From Deltaproteobacteria bacterium (lineage in GTDB: Bacteria; Myxococcota_A; Polyangia; Nannocystales; Nannocystaceae), in assembly GCA_947492135.1 (NCBI GenBank), contig CANLQR010000002.1:1-49607 (forward strand): 49,607 nt of DNA, read 5' to 3'. The stretch's first letter is position 1, and every line of letters begins with the position of its first letter. Of the stretch, positions 36,574 to 45,847 are shown in pieces. Position numbers and translations under genes: made by a program. The notes below the pieces were generated by a model that was given only the letters and a program-made list of their open reading frames with translations, ran no database searches and was not told where the DNA came from.

Positions 36574-37218
36574 CTACCGCGGCGCGGGCGGAAACACCGT
36601 GCCCCAGTGGGCGTCGATCGCACTCGCGCGACGAAAGCCCTCGCGCGCGGTGACGCGGGCAACGTAGTCGGCCAGCGGCCCCTGCTTGGGCAGGATCCCG
36701 AACAGCAGCCCAAACCGCAGTGCCGACCCCACCAGAACATCCGCGGCCGTGAACATGTCCCCGAGCAGGAACGGCCCGGGTTGGACCGCCGCGCTGACGA
36801 CCTCGACCATCTGATCGAACGAGCCCCAGGCATGCGTGCCCGGGCGCGGTTCGGCCTTGGCGAACTTCTCGGCGTAGGCCGGCTCCATCACTCCGCCCGC
36901 GAAGACGACCCAGCGCAGGTAAGCGGCGCGCCGAGGGTCGTCGATCGACGGCGCCATCGCCGAGTCGGGGTAGCGATCGGCGAGGTACAGCGCGATCGCG
37001 GCCATTTCGGAGATCGGCGTGCCGCGATCGACGATGGTCGGCACCTTGCCCATGGGATTGAGGGCGAGAAAATCGGGTCGCTTCTGGCGACCCGACATGA
37101 TGTCGAAGCACTCGACGCGGTAGGCCAGGTTCATCTCCTCGAGCAACCACAGGGCCGTGATGGCGCGCGTGCGCGGGGCGTAGTAGAGGGTGAGCGTGGC
37201 GTCGGGCGACTCGGGCAT
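36574..37218 (-). CDS. glutathione S-transferase
   Basis: 214 residues, standard for the cytosolic GST superfamily. N-terminal thioredoxin-fold half (about 7-85) has TLYYAPRTRAITALWLLEEM, NPMGKVPTIVD with the cis-Pro, and the glutathione gamma-glutamyl-binding ISEMAAIALYLAD (the usual ES is EM here). C-terminal helical domain begins at about 95 and includes FLLGDMFTAADVLVGSAL, the N-capping box of the family. First gene of the GST-exported-YyaL run; its ATG at 37218 is 113 bp from the tRNA-Ser gene on the other strand. Substrate unknown. Confidence 0.92.
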   Translation of the reverse strand: MPESPDATLTLYYAPRTRAITALWLLEEMNLAYRVECFDIMSGRQKRPDFLALNPMGKVPTIVDRGTPISEMAAIALYLADRYPDSAMAPSIDDPRRAAYLRWVVFAGGVMEPAYAEKFAKAEPRPGTHAWGSFDQMVEVVSAAVQPGPFLLGDMFTAADVLVGSALRFGLLFGILPKQGPLADYVARVTAREGFRRASAIDAHWGTVFPPAPR

Positions 37219-37285
37219 GGCGACCCCGAGCCTACTTCAAACCAACCCGGGTCAGCGCGATGGCGCGGAACCTCCGGGGCCCCCC

Positions 37286-37313
37286 TTGTTACCCGCCGCG
37301 ATCCTGCTATCGT
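37286..37313 (+). promoter_or_regulatory. possible promoter of the tRNA-Ser(CGA) gene
   Basis: TTGTTA at 37286-37291 and TATCGT at 37308-37313 with a 16-bp spacer, 18 bp before the tRNA 5' end. Reasonable for a stable-RNA promoter in high-GC DNA; not proof. Confidence 0.4.
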
Positions 37314-37331
37314 CCGCGCCCTGTCGACCAC

Positions 37332-37416
37332 GGAGAGGTGTCCGAGTGGTTGAAGGTGCCAGACTCGAAATCTGGTGAGGGTAACACCTCCGGGGGTTCG
37401 AATCCCTCCCTCTCCG
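37332..37416 (+). tRNA. tRNA-Ser (anticodon CGA)
   Basis: Acceptor stem GGAGAGG pairs with CCTCTCC (37409-37415), discriminator G at 37416. Anticodon stem CCAGA/TCTGG encloses loop CTCGAAA, giving CGA, which reads UCG. A long variable arm (about 37375-37392) identifies a class II serine tRNA, and the T-loop GGTTCGAATCC is intact. The sequence after the discriminator is CCCA, so CCA is not encoded at the exact position. Confidence 0.96.
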
Positions 37417-37547
37417 CCCACAGCGGCCCGGCATTGGCCGGCCGCCGGTTGCTCAGAAACCCCATCACGCGAGCTTGCTTCTCCCCCGAGGCCAACCCAG
37501 AACTCTCATCCTCTACGCGTGGCAAGTCTCGGGTTCGCCGATCGTTT

Positions 37548-37638
<91 letters not shown>

Positions 37639-37670
37639 GAGTTCTTCGACTTCCCACGTCTGATACCCCC

Positions 37671-37765
37671 CGTGGGCCTCATGCCTCGGGCGACGGTTCC
37701 CCCGCCAACTCCGCCAGGACCGGAAGGTAGCAACGGTAACGGGGGGCCGGGTGCCCGGGGCACTT
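37671..37765 (+). ncRNA. ffs: signal recognition particle RNA (4.5S-like)
   Basis: The conserved apical domain is unmistakable: GCCAGGACCGGAAGGTAGCA (37713-37732), with the GGAA tetraloop and the asymmetric loop AGCA that bind Ffh. Flanking strands pair: CCCCCG (about 37700-37705) with CGGGGGG after the loop, and GTGGGCC/CCTCGGG with CCGGGTGCCCGGGGCAC at the 3' end. About 95 nt, the small bacterial type without an Alu domain. A TTTT run follows the 3' end (37764-37767). Ends are approximate. The RNA works with Ffh and FtsY in cotranslational targeting. Confidence 0.93.
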
Positions 37766-37846
37766 TTGCGCGTGGCGCCGGATATTCCGCTGTGGCTGGC
37801 GCCGCTGCGAAGCTGATAGGCTGTCGCGCGAAAAGGGGACCTCACC

Positions 37847-38239
37847 ATGCCAACGTGGACTGAGCTACAGGAGTACGCGCGCTCGAAATACGTGCTCGAT
37901 GATGACGAGGAGGCCTTCTTCTCGCTGGTGTTCAAGATGGACAGCGGGCGTACGCAGAAGATCCGCGTGCGCACCTTCCAGGCCTTCGACGAGGCGTGGA
38001 TCGAGTTCCGCAGCGTCGTCTGCAAGGGCACAGAGATGCCGCCGAAGGTCGCGCTGCACAAGAACTCCGAGTTTGCGATCGGCGCGCTCGCGCTCGACAG
38101 CGACGAGGACTACGTGCTGTTGCACAACGCGCCGCTGTCGACGATGGACCCTGCCGAGTTCGAGCGCCCGCTGCACGCGATCTCGGGCACCGCGGATTCG
38201 CTCGAGAAGGACTACTCGGCGGGCGACGACGACTGGTAG
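37847..38239 (+). CDS. small acidic protein, possible YbjN/secretion-chaperone-like fold
   Basis: 130 residues. An N-terminal helix (WTELQEYARSKYVLDDDE) is followed by alternating strands (AFFSLVFKMDSGRTQKIRVRT, IEFRSVVCKG) and a section LHKNSEFAIGALALDSDEDYVLLHNAPLS whose layout resembles YbjN and CesT-type chaperones; the C-terminus is acidic (GDDDW). The fold call is weak. AAGGGGA lies a suitable distance before the ATG. It follows the SRP RNA and converges with the caspase-like gene. Confidence 0.75.
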   Translation: MPTWTELQEYARSKYVLDDDEEAFFSLVFKMDSGRTQKIRVRTFQAFDEAWIEFRSVVCKGTEMPPKVALHKNSEFAIGALALDSDEDYVLLHNAPLSTMDPAEFERPLHAISGTADSLEKDYSAGDDDW

Positions 38240-38323
38240 GCCCGCCGCCAGTCGAGGCCGCGCCGGACCCCCCGACCCCGACCCGATCTCGATGGGTGGA
38301 GGCCGGGGCGGTTCAAGCCAGCG

Positions 38324-39712
38324 TCAGTTGGGGCGATCCGAACCGAACAGCTTGAACTCGAGCTCATCGGCCGAGCGCGCGACTTGATAGGCGAGCGCGG
38401 CGATGTCGACATCGGTCGCGTTGGCGTGGACCAAGAAACCCTGGACCACGATGTCGGGCATGTCGTTCTTGCCGCGCACGAGATTGACCCGGGCAAAACC
38501 GGGAGTTCCGGTCGCCGACAGCAACACCTCGGGCTCGACGATGCGCGACAGCTCGCCCACCTCGGCCTCGATCCCGACCAACGGCCGGCCCTCGAGGTAC
38601 TCATGCGTACCGAGGATCACGAACAACCGCACGACGTGGCGACGACCACCGTGGAGGTTGACCATCATCTCGAAGTAGGTCTCCTGCTCGCGCCATGCCG
38701 CACCGAGCAGCTCGGAGATCGGCCCGACGCGGGCGGTCAGCTCCTCCTTGCGGCCGGCGGCAGACGCCGGTGGCTGCTGACCTTGTTCGGGTAGCTGTGG
38801 GATCGGCGTGTCGTTGAGGATGTACCGCGTGACGAGATCGTCGAACTCGGTGTCCGTCTCGGCGTGCGACTGGAGAAACTCGACGGCGCGGTCGATCGTC
38901 ACCGGCCGACCCCAACCCACGACCAGTGGATTGCCGCCCAGAGCCTGGCGCCACGTCCGAGCGAACGATCCGGTGTAGCACGCGCCAAACACCATCAGCC
39001 GCAGGCCCGGCGAGACCTTCGCGGTCTCGACGTCCGAGTGCGCCACCAACGATCCGTCACAACACTCGATGCGACCATCGTCGTGACCATGCGCGCTCCA
39101 GTAGATGCCCGCGGGAATCAGCCCCTCGACCCCTTCGCCCTGGCCGTACACCGCATCGAGGAAGTCCTTGCGACCGCCTTGCGGATCGTAGACGACGGTG
39201 AAGCCCGCCGCGCGCAAGACCTCGATGTCGTCCTGCAGCTGTTCGGTCTCGCGGCGAACCATCATCTGGTCGGTGTCTCGCGACACGCGAAGCCCGAAGA
39301 TGATGAGAAACGACTTGCCGTCACCGACGCCGGTGCCGGTCGGTTGATGAACCACGCGCACCGCCGGATCGTCGCCGCGGCCCGGCGCGCCCCAGCTCTT
39401 GGGGCTCGCGTCGCGCCATCCGAGGCCACCGGTTTCGGGTGCTGGTGCAGCGGCGGCGGCGGGCGGCGCATCGCCCACGGGCGGTGCCTCGGAGGCCGCC
39501 GCGGGCGGCACCACGGTCAACGCAGGCTCCGCCGCAGCAGGCGCGGGTGCGTCACCCGAGGGCGTCACGGCAACCGCCGCCGCGGCCTTCGCCCGCGCCT
39601 CCTCCTTGATCGCGCGTCGGCGCTGATTGTATTCGTAGGTGGTGATCTTCGCGACGCGATGCTCTTCCCAGAGAGCATCGAGCGCGGCTTGCAACCCGTG
39701 GTCGTCGGCCAT
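38324..39712 (-). CDS. caspase-like (clan CD, C14-type) protein
   Basis: 462 residues from the ATG at 39712. After an N-terminal helical segment (about 1-40) and an Ala/Pro/Glu linker (45-95) comes a caspase/gingipain-like fold: first strand SFLIIFGLR (134-142), catalytic His208 in YWSAHGHDDG and catalytic Cys245 in LMVFGACYTGSF, each at the end of a hydrophobic strand as in clan CD peptidases. The last about 130 residues form a separate beta-rich domain (VRLFVILGTHEYLEGR). No signal peptide, so it should act in the cytosol. Cleavage specificity, activation and partner unknown. It begins 11 bp after the stop of the outer-membrane-protein gene. Confidence 0.82.
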   Translation of the reverse strand: MADDHGLQAALDALWEEHRVAKITTYEYNQRRRAIKEEARAKAAAAVAVTPSGDAPAPAAAEPALTVVPPAAASEAPPVGDAPPAAAAAPAPETGGLGWRDASPKSWGAPGRGDDPAVRVVHQPTGTGVGDGKSFLIIFGLRVSRDTDQMMVRRETEQLQDDIEVLRAAGFTVVYDPQGGRKDFLDAVYGQGEGVEGLIPAGIYWSAHGHDDGRIECCDGSLVAHSDVETAKVSPGLRLMVFGACYTGSFARTWRQALGGNPLVVGWGRPVTIDRAVEFLQSHAETDTEFDDLVTRYILNDTPIPQLPEQGQQPPASAAGRKEELTARVGPISELLGAAWREQETYFEMMVNLHGGRRHVVRLFVILGTHEYLEGRPLVGIEAEVGELSRIVEPEVLLSATGTPGFARVNLVRGKNDMPDIVVQGFLVHANATDVDIAALAYQVARSADELEFKLFGSDRPN

Positions 39713-39723
39713 GGCCCGCGAGT

Positions 39724-40896
39724 CTACTTTGCCGGCGCGGGGCCCGTCGAGCGGTCGGTCTGGATCGACTTGCCGAAGAAGTAATTCAGGCTTCCACCGA
39801 AGTAGAACCCCGTGTTCCAGCCGCCCGACAGGGTGATGCCGAAGACGTCCTTGATGATCACGCGGGCCGACACCACCAGGTTCACGATCGGGATGACCGG
39901 CGGCACGTCGCTGTTCTTCTTGCGGTACCCGAACCGGTTCAGGTCGCTGAGATTGCACGAGCCGTTGCTGCAGGTGGCAAACCCCTGGGGGTTGGGGTCG
40001 GACAACTCGTCGGAGTCGAAGTTGGGGTCGGCCCCGCCCTCGGTCGGGTCGTAGCGCGGGGTACAACGGTTGAAGTCGCCCAGATCCTCCGTGGTCTGAC
40101 ACGAGTTGGGATCGACGGTGCCGTTGTTGTAGCCCGCTGGCGCATCGCCCAGTGCGGTCTGCCAGATGCCGCCGAAGACCACACCGAGCCCGAGCCCACC
40201 GCCACCACCGAGTCCGAACTCGACGTTGTCACGCACGACGATCGGTGCGCGCGCGATGAAGTCGGCCTGGATGGTCATGATATCCAGCTTGACCTCGGTG
40301 TAGTCCGCGCCGCCGTTGCCGTTGATCGCCGCTTGGCCCTTGTCGAGCCACATCGCGTCGGGTGTGTGCATGCGCTGATAGCCAACCGCACCGACGATGT
40401 CGAGGATCCGTGACTGCCGATACACGTACTCGAACGCGGTGTAGAAATTGCAGCCATCGGTCTTGAGCAGGCCGCGCTCGGCCGCGAAGTTGCCGACGCT
40501 CTCCCCGCGACACAGCGCGTTGCCGTGGGTGTCGAGGTACTTGGCGAGGACCCACGTCGGCACCAGCGTGATGCCACCGCGCGCGCCGAGTCCATGGCGG
40601 TTGAAGCTCTTGGACGGCGCGTGCCCGCGCTCGGCGTCGAGGCTGGTCTCGGCCGGCTCCTCGGTGGGGACCTCCCCGGTGGGATCGGCGGGCGGTGGCT
40701 CAGCGACCGGTGGAGTGGCTGTGGAGTCCGGCGCCTTGGACGACGTCGCTTCGAATGGCGGGGGCTCGGCGGGGACTGCGGTCGGATCCTCGACACGCGA
40801 CGCCAGCAGCGCCACCGGCGGATCCATGGGGTGCGCCCACGCGCTCGAGGGAACCGTGACCGCCCCAACAAAGCCCAAGACAATGCAGGTCCGCAT
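39724..40896 (-). CDS. outer-membrane-type protein with Pro/Glu linker
   Basis: 390 residues from the ATG at 40896. Signal peptide (IVLGFVGAVTVPSSAWA) and an Ala/Pro/Glu/Thr-rich linker (about 20-90) precede a beta-rich domain with alternating aromatic residues (GITLVPTWVLAKYLD, FYTAFEYVYRQSRILDIVGAV, YTEVKLDIMTIQADFIARAP, VSARVIIKDVFGITLSGGWN, FYFGGSLNYFFGK), the pattern of an outer-membrane beta-barrel. An Asn/Asp/Cys-rich insert lies at about 270-330. Cotranscribed with the caspase-like gene. Function unknown. Confidence 0.82.
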   Translation of the reverse strand: MRTCIVLGFVGAVTVPSSAWAHPMDPPVALLASRVEDPTAVPAEPPPFEATSSKAPDSTATPPVAEPPPADPTGEVPTEEPAETSLDAERGHAPSKSFNRHGLGARGGITLVPTWVLAKYLDTHGNALCRGESVGNFAAERGLLKTDGCNFYTAFEYVYRQSRILDIVGAVGYQRMHTPDAMWLDKGQAAINGNGGADYTEVKLDIMTIQADFIARAPIVVRDNVEFGLGGGGGLGLGVVFGGIWQTALGDAPAGYNNGTVDPNSCQTTEDLGDFNRCTPRYDPTEGGADPNFDSDELSDPNPQGFATCSNGSCNLSDLNRFGYRKKNSDVPPVIPIVNLVVSARVIIKDVFGITLSGGWNTGFYFGGSLNYFFGKSIQTDRSTGPAPAK

Positions 40897-41009
40897 GCCC
40901 CGATCATAGACACGAATGCCCGCAGACAGGCAACTGGGCGGCCTATCGGGCGGGCGCGCACGCGCTGCGGTCATCGACCAAGACCGCGACCGCGCATCGC
41001 TCCGTCGGT

Positions 41010-42440
41010 TTACAGCCGGATCGCCCGCCAGCTCTTGCCGTAGAACTTTATCCCCATCGAAATGCCAAGCAGGTTGGTGTAGACCGCGGCCGCAATCCAG
41101 ACGCCCTCGAGGCCGTACCCCAGATGGGGGCCCAGGAACCAGGTCAGCGGCACCAGGCAGCCAAAGTGGAGGCCGAACTCCATCACGGCGACGAAGTTGT
41201 TGGCGCCGGCGCCATACAGCGCCTGCGCCAGGATCAAGCCGACCACCATCATCGGCAGGCCCAGGACCACGATCCGCAGCGAGGGCGCCGCGGCGATCCG
41301 AACGGCCGGGTCGTTGGGTGCGAGCAAGCCGATGATCTGCTCGGGGATGAGTAGAAACAGGGTGCCTACCACCAACGCGGCACAGAAGCCCACGCGCACC
41401 GACTCCCAGCCGTAGCGCGCCGCGAGGTTGGGTTTGCCCGCGCCGAGACTCTGGCTGACGGCGGTGGCGGTCGCAGTACCAAACGCGATCGCCGGCATGA
41501 AGCACAGCGCAGTCGTGTCCATGATCGCCTTGGTCGCCGCCGTCAACGTGTTGGTGCCATCGTTGCGCAGCGCGTCGATGTCTCCGACGAACTTCATGAA
41601 CAGCGCGAAGCCGGCCATCAGGATCACCGTGGCGAAGCCCGACGGGATCAGCAGCTTGGTGATGCGACTGAGGATCTCGAAGTCGAGCTTCGAGCTGTAG
41701 ATGCGGTAGGCGGTCCGCATCTCTTTCTTGAACGTGATGGCGAACATGATCGCCATGCCCATGTACGTGCTCGCCGCCGAGGCGATTGCGGCACCCGCGA
41801 GCTCGAGGCGAGGGATCCCGAGCGTTTCGTTGCCGAAGATCAGCAGGTAGTTCATCAGGATGTTGGCGAAGTTCATCACCAACGCGGCGTACAGATGCAC
41901 CCACGTGCGACCCAGGGCGTCGAAGAACGCTTTGAGAGCGAACGTGACCACCATCCCGGGCACGCCCATCATGCGAATCTGCGTGTACGTCACGCCGAGC
42001 TGTTCTTGCTCAGGACCCGCACTGGCGAGAAAGTCGATCCCCGGCGGCGTGATGTAGTAGCCGAACACGCCGCCCGCGATCCCCAGGACGACCGCGAGTA
42101 CGAAGGCGTTGTAGGCCGCATGCCCGGCACGCGGCAGATCACCCTCGGCGTAGCGGCGGGCGACCATGGCTTGGGCGCCCACGCCGATCGCCGCGAAGAA
42201 CCCCCCCACCGCCCAGAACAGCGGCATCCCGAGTCCCAGCGCAGCCTGCGAGGCCGTCGCAACCGGCCCTTCGAGATACCCGACCATCAACGTGTCGAAG
42301 TAGTTCACGAAGAACTGGGTGATCATCGCCAGCATCACCCAGGTGCCGATGTTGAGCACCCGACGGACGAGCGGAAGTTCGAAGCCCAGCTTGAACACGC
42401 GCTGCGGCGAATCGTCGAGGTCGGTCAGTTGCTGCGCCAA
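41010..42440 (-). CDS. MATE-family multidrug/organic cation efflux transporter
   Basis: 476 residues with about 12 hydrophobic helices in two halves. Recognisable MATE features are TQFFVNYFDTLMVGYLEG in helix 1-2, GLGMPLFWAVGGFFAAIGVGAQAMVARRYAEGD, and the second-half repeat AIAFGTATATAVSQSLGAGKP. It would export organic compounds in exchange for Na+ or H+. The start is a TTG at 42440 without a clear ribosome site; a GTG at 42398 is an alternative. It lies between the TlpA-like and outer-membrane-protein genes on the same strand. Confidence 0.92.
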   Translation of the reverse strand: MAQQLTDLDDSPQRVFKLGFELPLVRRVLNIGTWVMLAMITQFFVNYFDTLMVGYLEGPVATASQAALGLGMPLFWAVGGFFAAIGVGAQAMVARRYAEGDLPRAGHAAYNAFVLAVVLGIAGGVFGYYITPPGIDFLASAGPEQEQLGVTYTQIRMMGVPGMVVTFALKAFFDALGRTWVHLYAALVMNFANILMNYLLIFGNETLGIPRLELAGAAIASAASTYMGMAIMFAITFKKEMRTAYRIYSSKLDFEILSRITKLLIPSGFATVILMAGFALFMKFVGDIDALRNDGTNTLTAATKAIMDTTALCFMPAIAFGTATATAVSQSLGAGKPNLAARYGWESVRVGFCAALVVGTLFLLIPEQIIGLLAPNDPAVRIAAAPSLRIVVLGLPMMVVGLILAQALYGAGANNFVAVMEFGLHFGCLVPLTWFLGPHLGYGLEGVWIAAAVYTNLLGISMGIKFYGKSWRAIRL

Positions 42441-42533
42441 AAGCGATAACCCGTGCGGCCTCGGCTGTACCCCACCGCGGTGCTTCCGACAAGCGAGCCG
42501 CCGGCGCGGGGCCCTACGGGGCCGTAGGCACGC

Positions 42534-43367
42534 TTACTTCGCGGCGCGGGCTTCGAGTTGTTTGCGCAGATCGGCCTCCAGCTTGCCCATGCACTCCGGC
42601 CGGAACCCGCGATACGATGCCCGGATCACGCCCTTTTCGTCGACGACGAACGAGAACGGAAACTTGGGACTGCCGTACTGGCCGGCGTAGTCCTCGGCTC
42701 CGATCAGGACCTTCGCCGCGAGCTTGCGCTTGTCGATGTACTCCTTGACCGGACCCGGGTCCTCGTCGGTGGCGATGGCCACCAGCGTGAGCCCATGCTT
42801 GCGGTAGCGGCGGTACAGCTGGTCGAACTCGGGAAGCTCTTTGAGGCAGGGCTTGCACCACGTGCCCCAGAAGTTCACGAGCATCACGCGGCCGCGATAG
42901 CTCTTGTCGGTGCTGGCTTTGCCCTCGACGGTCTTGAGGTCGAAGGGCTTGAGCTTGGTGCCGAGGCCCTCGTCCTTGCCGCACGACGCATCGATCTTGG
43001 TGTACAGGGGCTTGGGCAGGGCCGTTACCGGCGCCGGATTGGCGGCCGAATCGGCGGCCGGATTGGCGGCCGGATCGGCGGCCGGAGTTTCGCCCGTGGG
43101 CTCGGCGGGGGCCTCAGGTGTAGAGCCGCCAGTCGTCGGCTCCGTGGTCGGTTCGGCCGCCGGATCGACCGCGTCGATCGTGTGATCGTCCGCCGCGGGG
43201 TCGGCCACACCATCGGTGGCCGCCGGATCGTGCGCAGCCATCACGCCGTCGGGAGCGCCGCCGCCGTCCCATCCCGGCAACTGCCCGGAGTTCTTCGGGC
43301 ATGCCGCGAGCATCGCCAGCACCAGAAGAACCGACGGCGCAAACGCGGGACGCTGCACGGAGATCAT
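42534..43367 (-). CDS. TlpA-like thioredoxin-fold lipoprotein
   Basis: 277 residues. Lipobox LAAC puts the lipid on Cys23. A linker (about 30-118) rich in Ala, Pro, Asp and Thr is followed by a thioredoxin fold with the active site WCKPC (Cys171, Cys174) in VNFWGTWCKPCLKELP and the cis-Pro region KFPFSFVVDEKG. This is the TlpA/ResA group, which reduces disulphides in the periplasm, for example in cytochrome c maturation. An extra Cys pair (Cys129, and Cys near PECMG) may be structural. No haem-maturation gene is next to it. Confidence 0.92.
   Translation of the reverse strand: MISVQRPAFAPSVLLVLAMLAACPKNSGQLPGWDGGGAPDGVMAAHDPAATDGVADPAADDHTIDAVDPAAEPTTEPTTGGSTPEAPAEPTGETPAADPAANPAADSAANPAPVTALPKPLYTKIDASCGKDEGLGTKLKPFDLKTVEGKASTDKSYRGRVMLVNFWGTWCKPCLKELPEFDQLYRRYRKHGLTLVAIATDEDPGPVKEYIDKRKLAAKVLIGAEDYAGQYGSPKFPFSFVVDEKGVIRASYRGFRPECMGKLEADLRKQLEARAAK
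43036..43083 (-). repeat. four 12-bp tandem repeats in the TlpA linker
   Basis: Units of the form GGATTGGCGGCC / GGATCGGCGGCC, encoding the AAD/NP peptide repeat in the periplasmic linker of the TlpA-like protein. Unit length keeps frame. Confidence 0.85.
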
Positions 43368-43407
43368 CGCGGTCCGGAGAGTAGCAGGCAGCGCGACCGA
43401 AGCGACA

Positions 43408-44637
43408 TCAGGTTGCGAGTGCGCGACGCAAGGCCGTCCACACCTGGCGCAACTCGGCCGGACCGGCGTGATACGGCAGCAGCACGCGCACGGTATGCCC
43501 GCTGCAGATCGTCACCAGTACACCCAGCGCCTGCATCGCGTCGGCCAAGGCCGCCGCGGGCTGCGACTCGCCCGCGATCTCGATCCCGATCATCGCGCCG
43601 CTGCCTCGGATCTCCTTGACCCGCGGTTCGGGATCCTCGGCGGCGATCGCCAACAGGGCCGGCAGCTGGGCTCGCGCGGCGGCCAACAGCCCCTCTTCAT
43701 CCATGACCTGCAGGGTTGCCATCGCGGCCGCGCACGCCAACGGGTTGCCGCCGAACGTGGAGCCGTGACTGCCCTTGTTCATGTGGGCGGCAAGCTCGCC
43801 GCGCGCACAGCAGGCGGCGATCGGAAAGCCACCGCCGATCGCCTTGGCCAACCACACCACATCGGGCTGCAGCGCCGGATCGTCACCGACCAACGTCGTC
43901 CACGCGAGAAAGTGCCCAGTGCGGCCGCTGCCGGATTGGATCTCGTCGGCACCGAGCACCGCCCCATGCTCGGTGCATAGCGCCCGCAGCCCGACCAAGA
44001 ACTCGCGGCTCGCCGCGAAGACCCCGGCTTCTCCTTGGATCGGCTCGACCGCGACCATTGCGATCCGTGAGGGATAACGCAGGAACAGCGCCCGCACGGC
44101 CTCGAGGTCACCCCACGGCGCGCGGGCGACGTTCATCGTGGCAAACGCGGGGCGATCTTCGCCCAAGCACGCGACGTAGGGCTCCCGATACGCGGCGTTC
44201 GCCGTCAGCGCGATCGCCCCCAGCGTGCGGCCATGAAACGCTCGATCGAAAGCGACCACGACATCGCGGCCCGTCGCCCGCAGCGCCAGCTTGAGCGAGG
44301 CCTCGGTGACCTCGGTGCCGGTGTTGCCGATGAACGACCGCGTGTCGGCCCACGGCATGCGCCGTGCGAGCTCGCCTGCAAGCTGCTGCTGGGGCTCGGT
44401 CCAGAAGGTACCCGCGGCCGCCACGAGCTTGCGCATCTGGGCTTCGATCGCAGCGATCCATTTGGGGTGGCCGTGGCCCAGCGGCAGACAACCGATTCCT
44501 CCCACCGCATCGAGGTAGACCTTGCCCTCTCGATCGCGGACACGCATCGATCCGCGCCCCGGCTCGACGTCGTCGAAGACCGCCGCATCCAGGACGAGGT
44601 TGCGGTTCGCGTACGTCGGCCAGCGGAGGTCCTGCAT
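43408..44637 (-). CDS. class III PLP-dependent aminotransferase (ArgD-like)
   Basis: 409 residues. The fold-type I signature is visible in order: GGIGCLPLGHGHPKW, SFIGNTGTEVTEASLKLALRAT with the phosphate-binding turn, AFHGRTLGAIALT, VEPIQGEAGV, GADEIQSGSGRTG and the PLP lysine in WLAKAIGGGFPIAA. The nearest relatives are acetylornithine and 4-aminobutyrate aminotransferases; SGSGRTG and the length favour the acetylornithine branch, but specificity is uncertain. No other arginine-synthesis gene is adjacent. It lies between the TlpA-like and TPR-protein genes on the same strand, with gaps of 40 and 95 bp. Confidence 0.9.
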   Translation of the reverse strand: MQDLRWPTYANRNLVLDAAVFDDVEPGRGSMRVRDREGKVYLDAVGGIGCLPLGHGHPKWIAAIEAQMRKLVAAAGTFWTEPQQQLAGELARRMPWADTRSFIGNTGTEVTEASLKLALRATGRDVVVAFDRAFHGRTLGAIALTANAAYREPYVACLGEDRPAFATMNVARAPWGDLEAVRALFLRYPSRIAMVAVEPIQGEAGVFAASREFLVGLRALCTEHGAVLGADEIQSGSGRTGHFLAWTTLVGDDPALQPDVVWLAKAIGGGFPIAACCARGELAAHMNKGSHGSTFGGNPLACAAAMATLQVMDEEGLLAAARAQLPALLAIAAEDPEPRVKEIRGSGAMIGIEIAGESQPAAALADAMQALGVLVTICSGHTVRVLLPYHAGPAELRQVWTALRRALAT

Positions 44638-44732
44638 GGCTAGAAGCTATGGCAGCGGCGGCCCGCGGAATCAAGCCCGGGCCCGGCCGACCACTGCGGG
44701 CCACTCGAGACCCAACGTCGAGCCTTTGCGCG

Positions 44733-45830
44733 TCAGTAGCGGAGCACTGCGCCCGAGCCGTTGAACCGCAATTGCGTGCGGGTACTCGCGCGGGTTGTGC
44801 CGCCATTGCGTGGCCGCGTCGCCGCAACAATGCCGACCACCAGCGTGAGCATCGCAAGCCCCGCGGTCACACCCACCATGATGTTGGTCGACTTCTCCAA
44901 CCGCTGCTCGCGCGCCTTGACGTCGTCGGGAAAACAGTCTGGCTCGAGCGCGCACGGAGTGCCCTGCTCGTTGAACTTCGCCTGCTCACGCTCGAACTCG
45001 CGGGCGGTGCGAAGCGTCAATCCGCCGAGGGTCCCCAGCGCGATCGCGGACGCCGACGTGACCCCGAGGCCCACCCAGAACGTCGGACGCAACCACTTGC
45101 CATCCGATCCTCGCTGGCGGCCGGGCACTGGCGGATCGCCGGGAACCTTGATCGGCGTGTCGAAGCCGTCGACGGAGATTACCTGTGACTCGCCGGCGCG
45201 GACCTCGATGACTCGTTGGCGCCGCTCGCCGACCGCTGCGCCCTGGAGATCGACATCGACTCGCCCGGCCACCACGAGCACGGGAAAGTCCTCACGCGCC
45301 GTGACCCGCCCGTTGATCCGGATCTGCCGCAGCGTGACGCCTCTGGCGACCTCGAGGCGCACCTCACCGATGCGAAGCATGAGCCGCGCGAGCGTCGCCT
45401 CGAGCTCCTCGCGATGCGATCCGCACAGCGCTGTCGACACCTCGGGTGTGTCACAGCTCGGAAGCGTCAGGTACCGTCGTGCCGCCAACGCTGCCGCGAC
45501 GTCGTCTCCAGCCTTCTCATACGACTCGGCGACGTTGCGCAGTGCGGCCTCCGCCGCCATCGCCGCGAACGCCTGCTCGAACTCCGCGGCTGCGAGGGCG
45601 TAGGCGCCTCGATGGTACTGAAACATCCCCTGCTGAAAACGCTCGGTGAAGACCCGAACGCGCTCGGCGTAAATTGCGTCCTCGGTGGACTGTCGTGGCG
45701 GCGCGTCGTCGACCTCGACTGCCGGACTGGCCGGCGACGCCGGCGCTTCGCGGACCGCGAGTTGCAGCGGCGCAACGACGTTCGTCACGGCCAGCGAGAG
45801 CGCACACCAACAACCGAGCATGGACATCAT
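44733..45830 (-). CDS. TPR-containing membrane protein, partner of the kinase
   Basis: 365 residues. Signal peptide (MLGCWCALSLAVTNVVA), then a tetratricopeptide-like helical pair (FQYHRGAYALAAAEFEQAFA, LRNVAESYEKAGDDVAAALA), then a beta domain (VRLEVARGVTLRQIRINGR, VLVVAGRVDVDLQG) like the PEGA-type domains, and two C-terminal hydrophobic helices (WVGLGVTSASAIALGTLGG, IMVGVTAGLAMLTLVVGIVA). It begins 17 bp after the Ser/Thr kinase stop, and both share PEGA-like elements, so they form one operon. This gene order is common in myxobacteria. Function unknown, probably signalling at the envelope. Confidence 0.85.
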   Translation of the reverse strand: MMSMLGCWCALSLAVTNVVAPLQLAVREAPASPASPAVEVDDAPPRQSTEDAIYAERVRVFTERFQQGMFQYHRGAYALAAAEFEQAFAAMAAEAALRNVAESYEKAGDDVAAALAARRYLTLPSCDTPEVSTALCGSHREELEATLARLMLRIGEVRLEVARGVTLRQIRINGRVTAREDFPVLVVAGRVDVDLQGAAVGERRQRVIEVRAGESQVISVDGFDTPIKVPGDPPVPGRQRGSDGKWLRPTFWVGLGVTSASAIALGTLGGLTLRTAREFEREQAKFNEQGTPCALEPDCFPDDVKAREQRLEKSTNIMVGVTAGLAMLTLVVGIVAATRPRNGGTTRASTRTQLRFNGSGAVLRY

Positions 45831-45847
45831 GGCTGCGGACGCCGACT

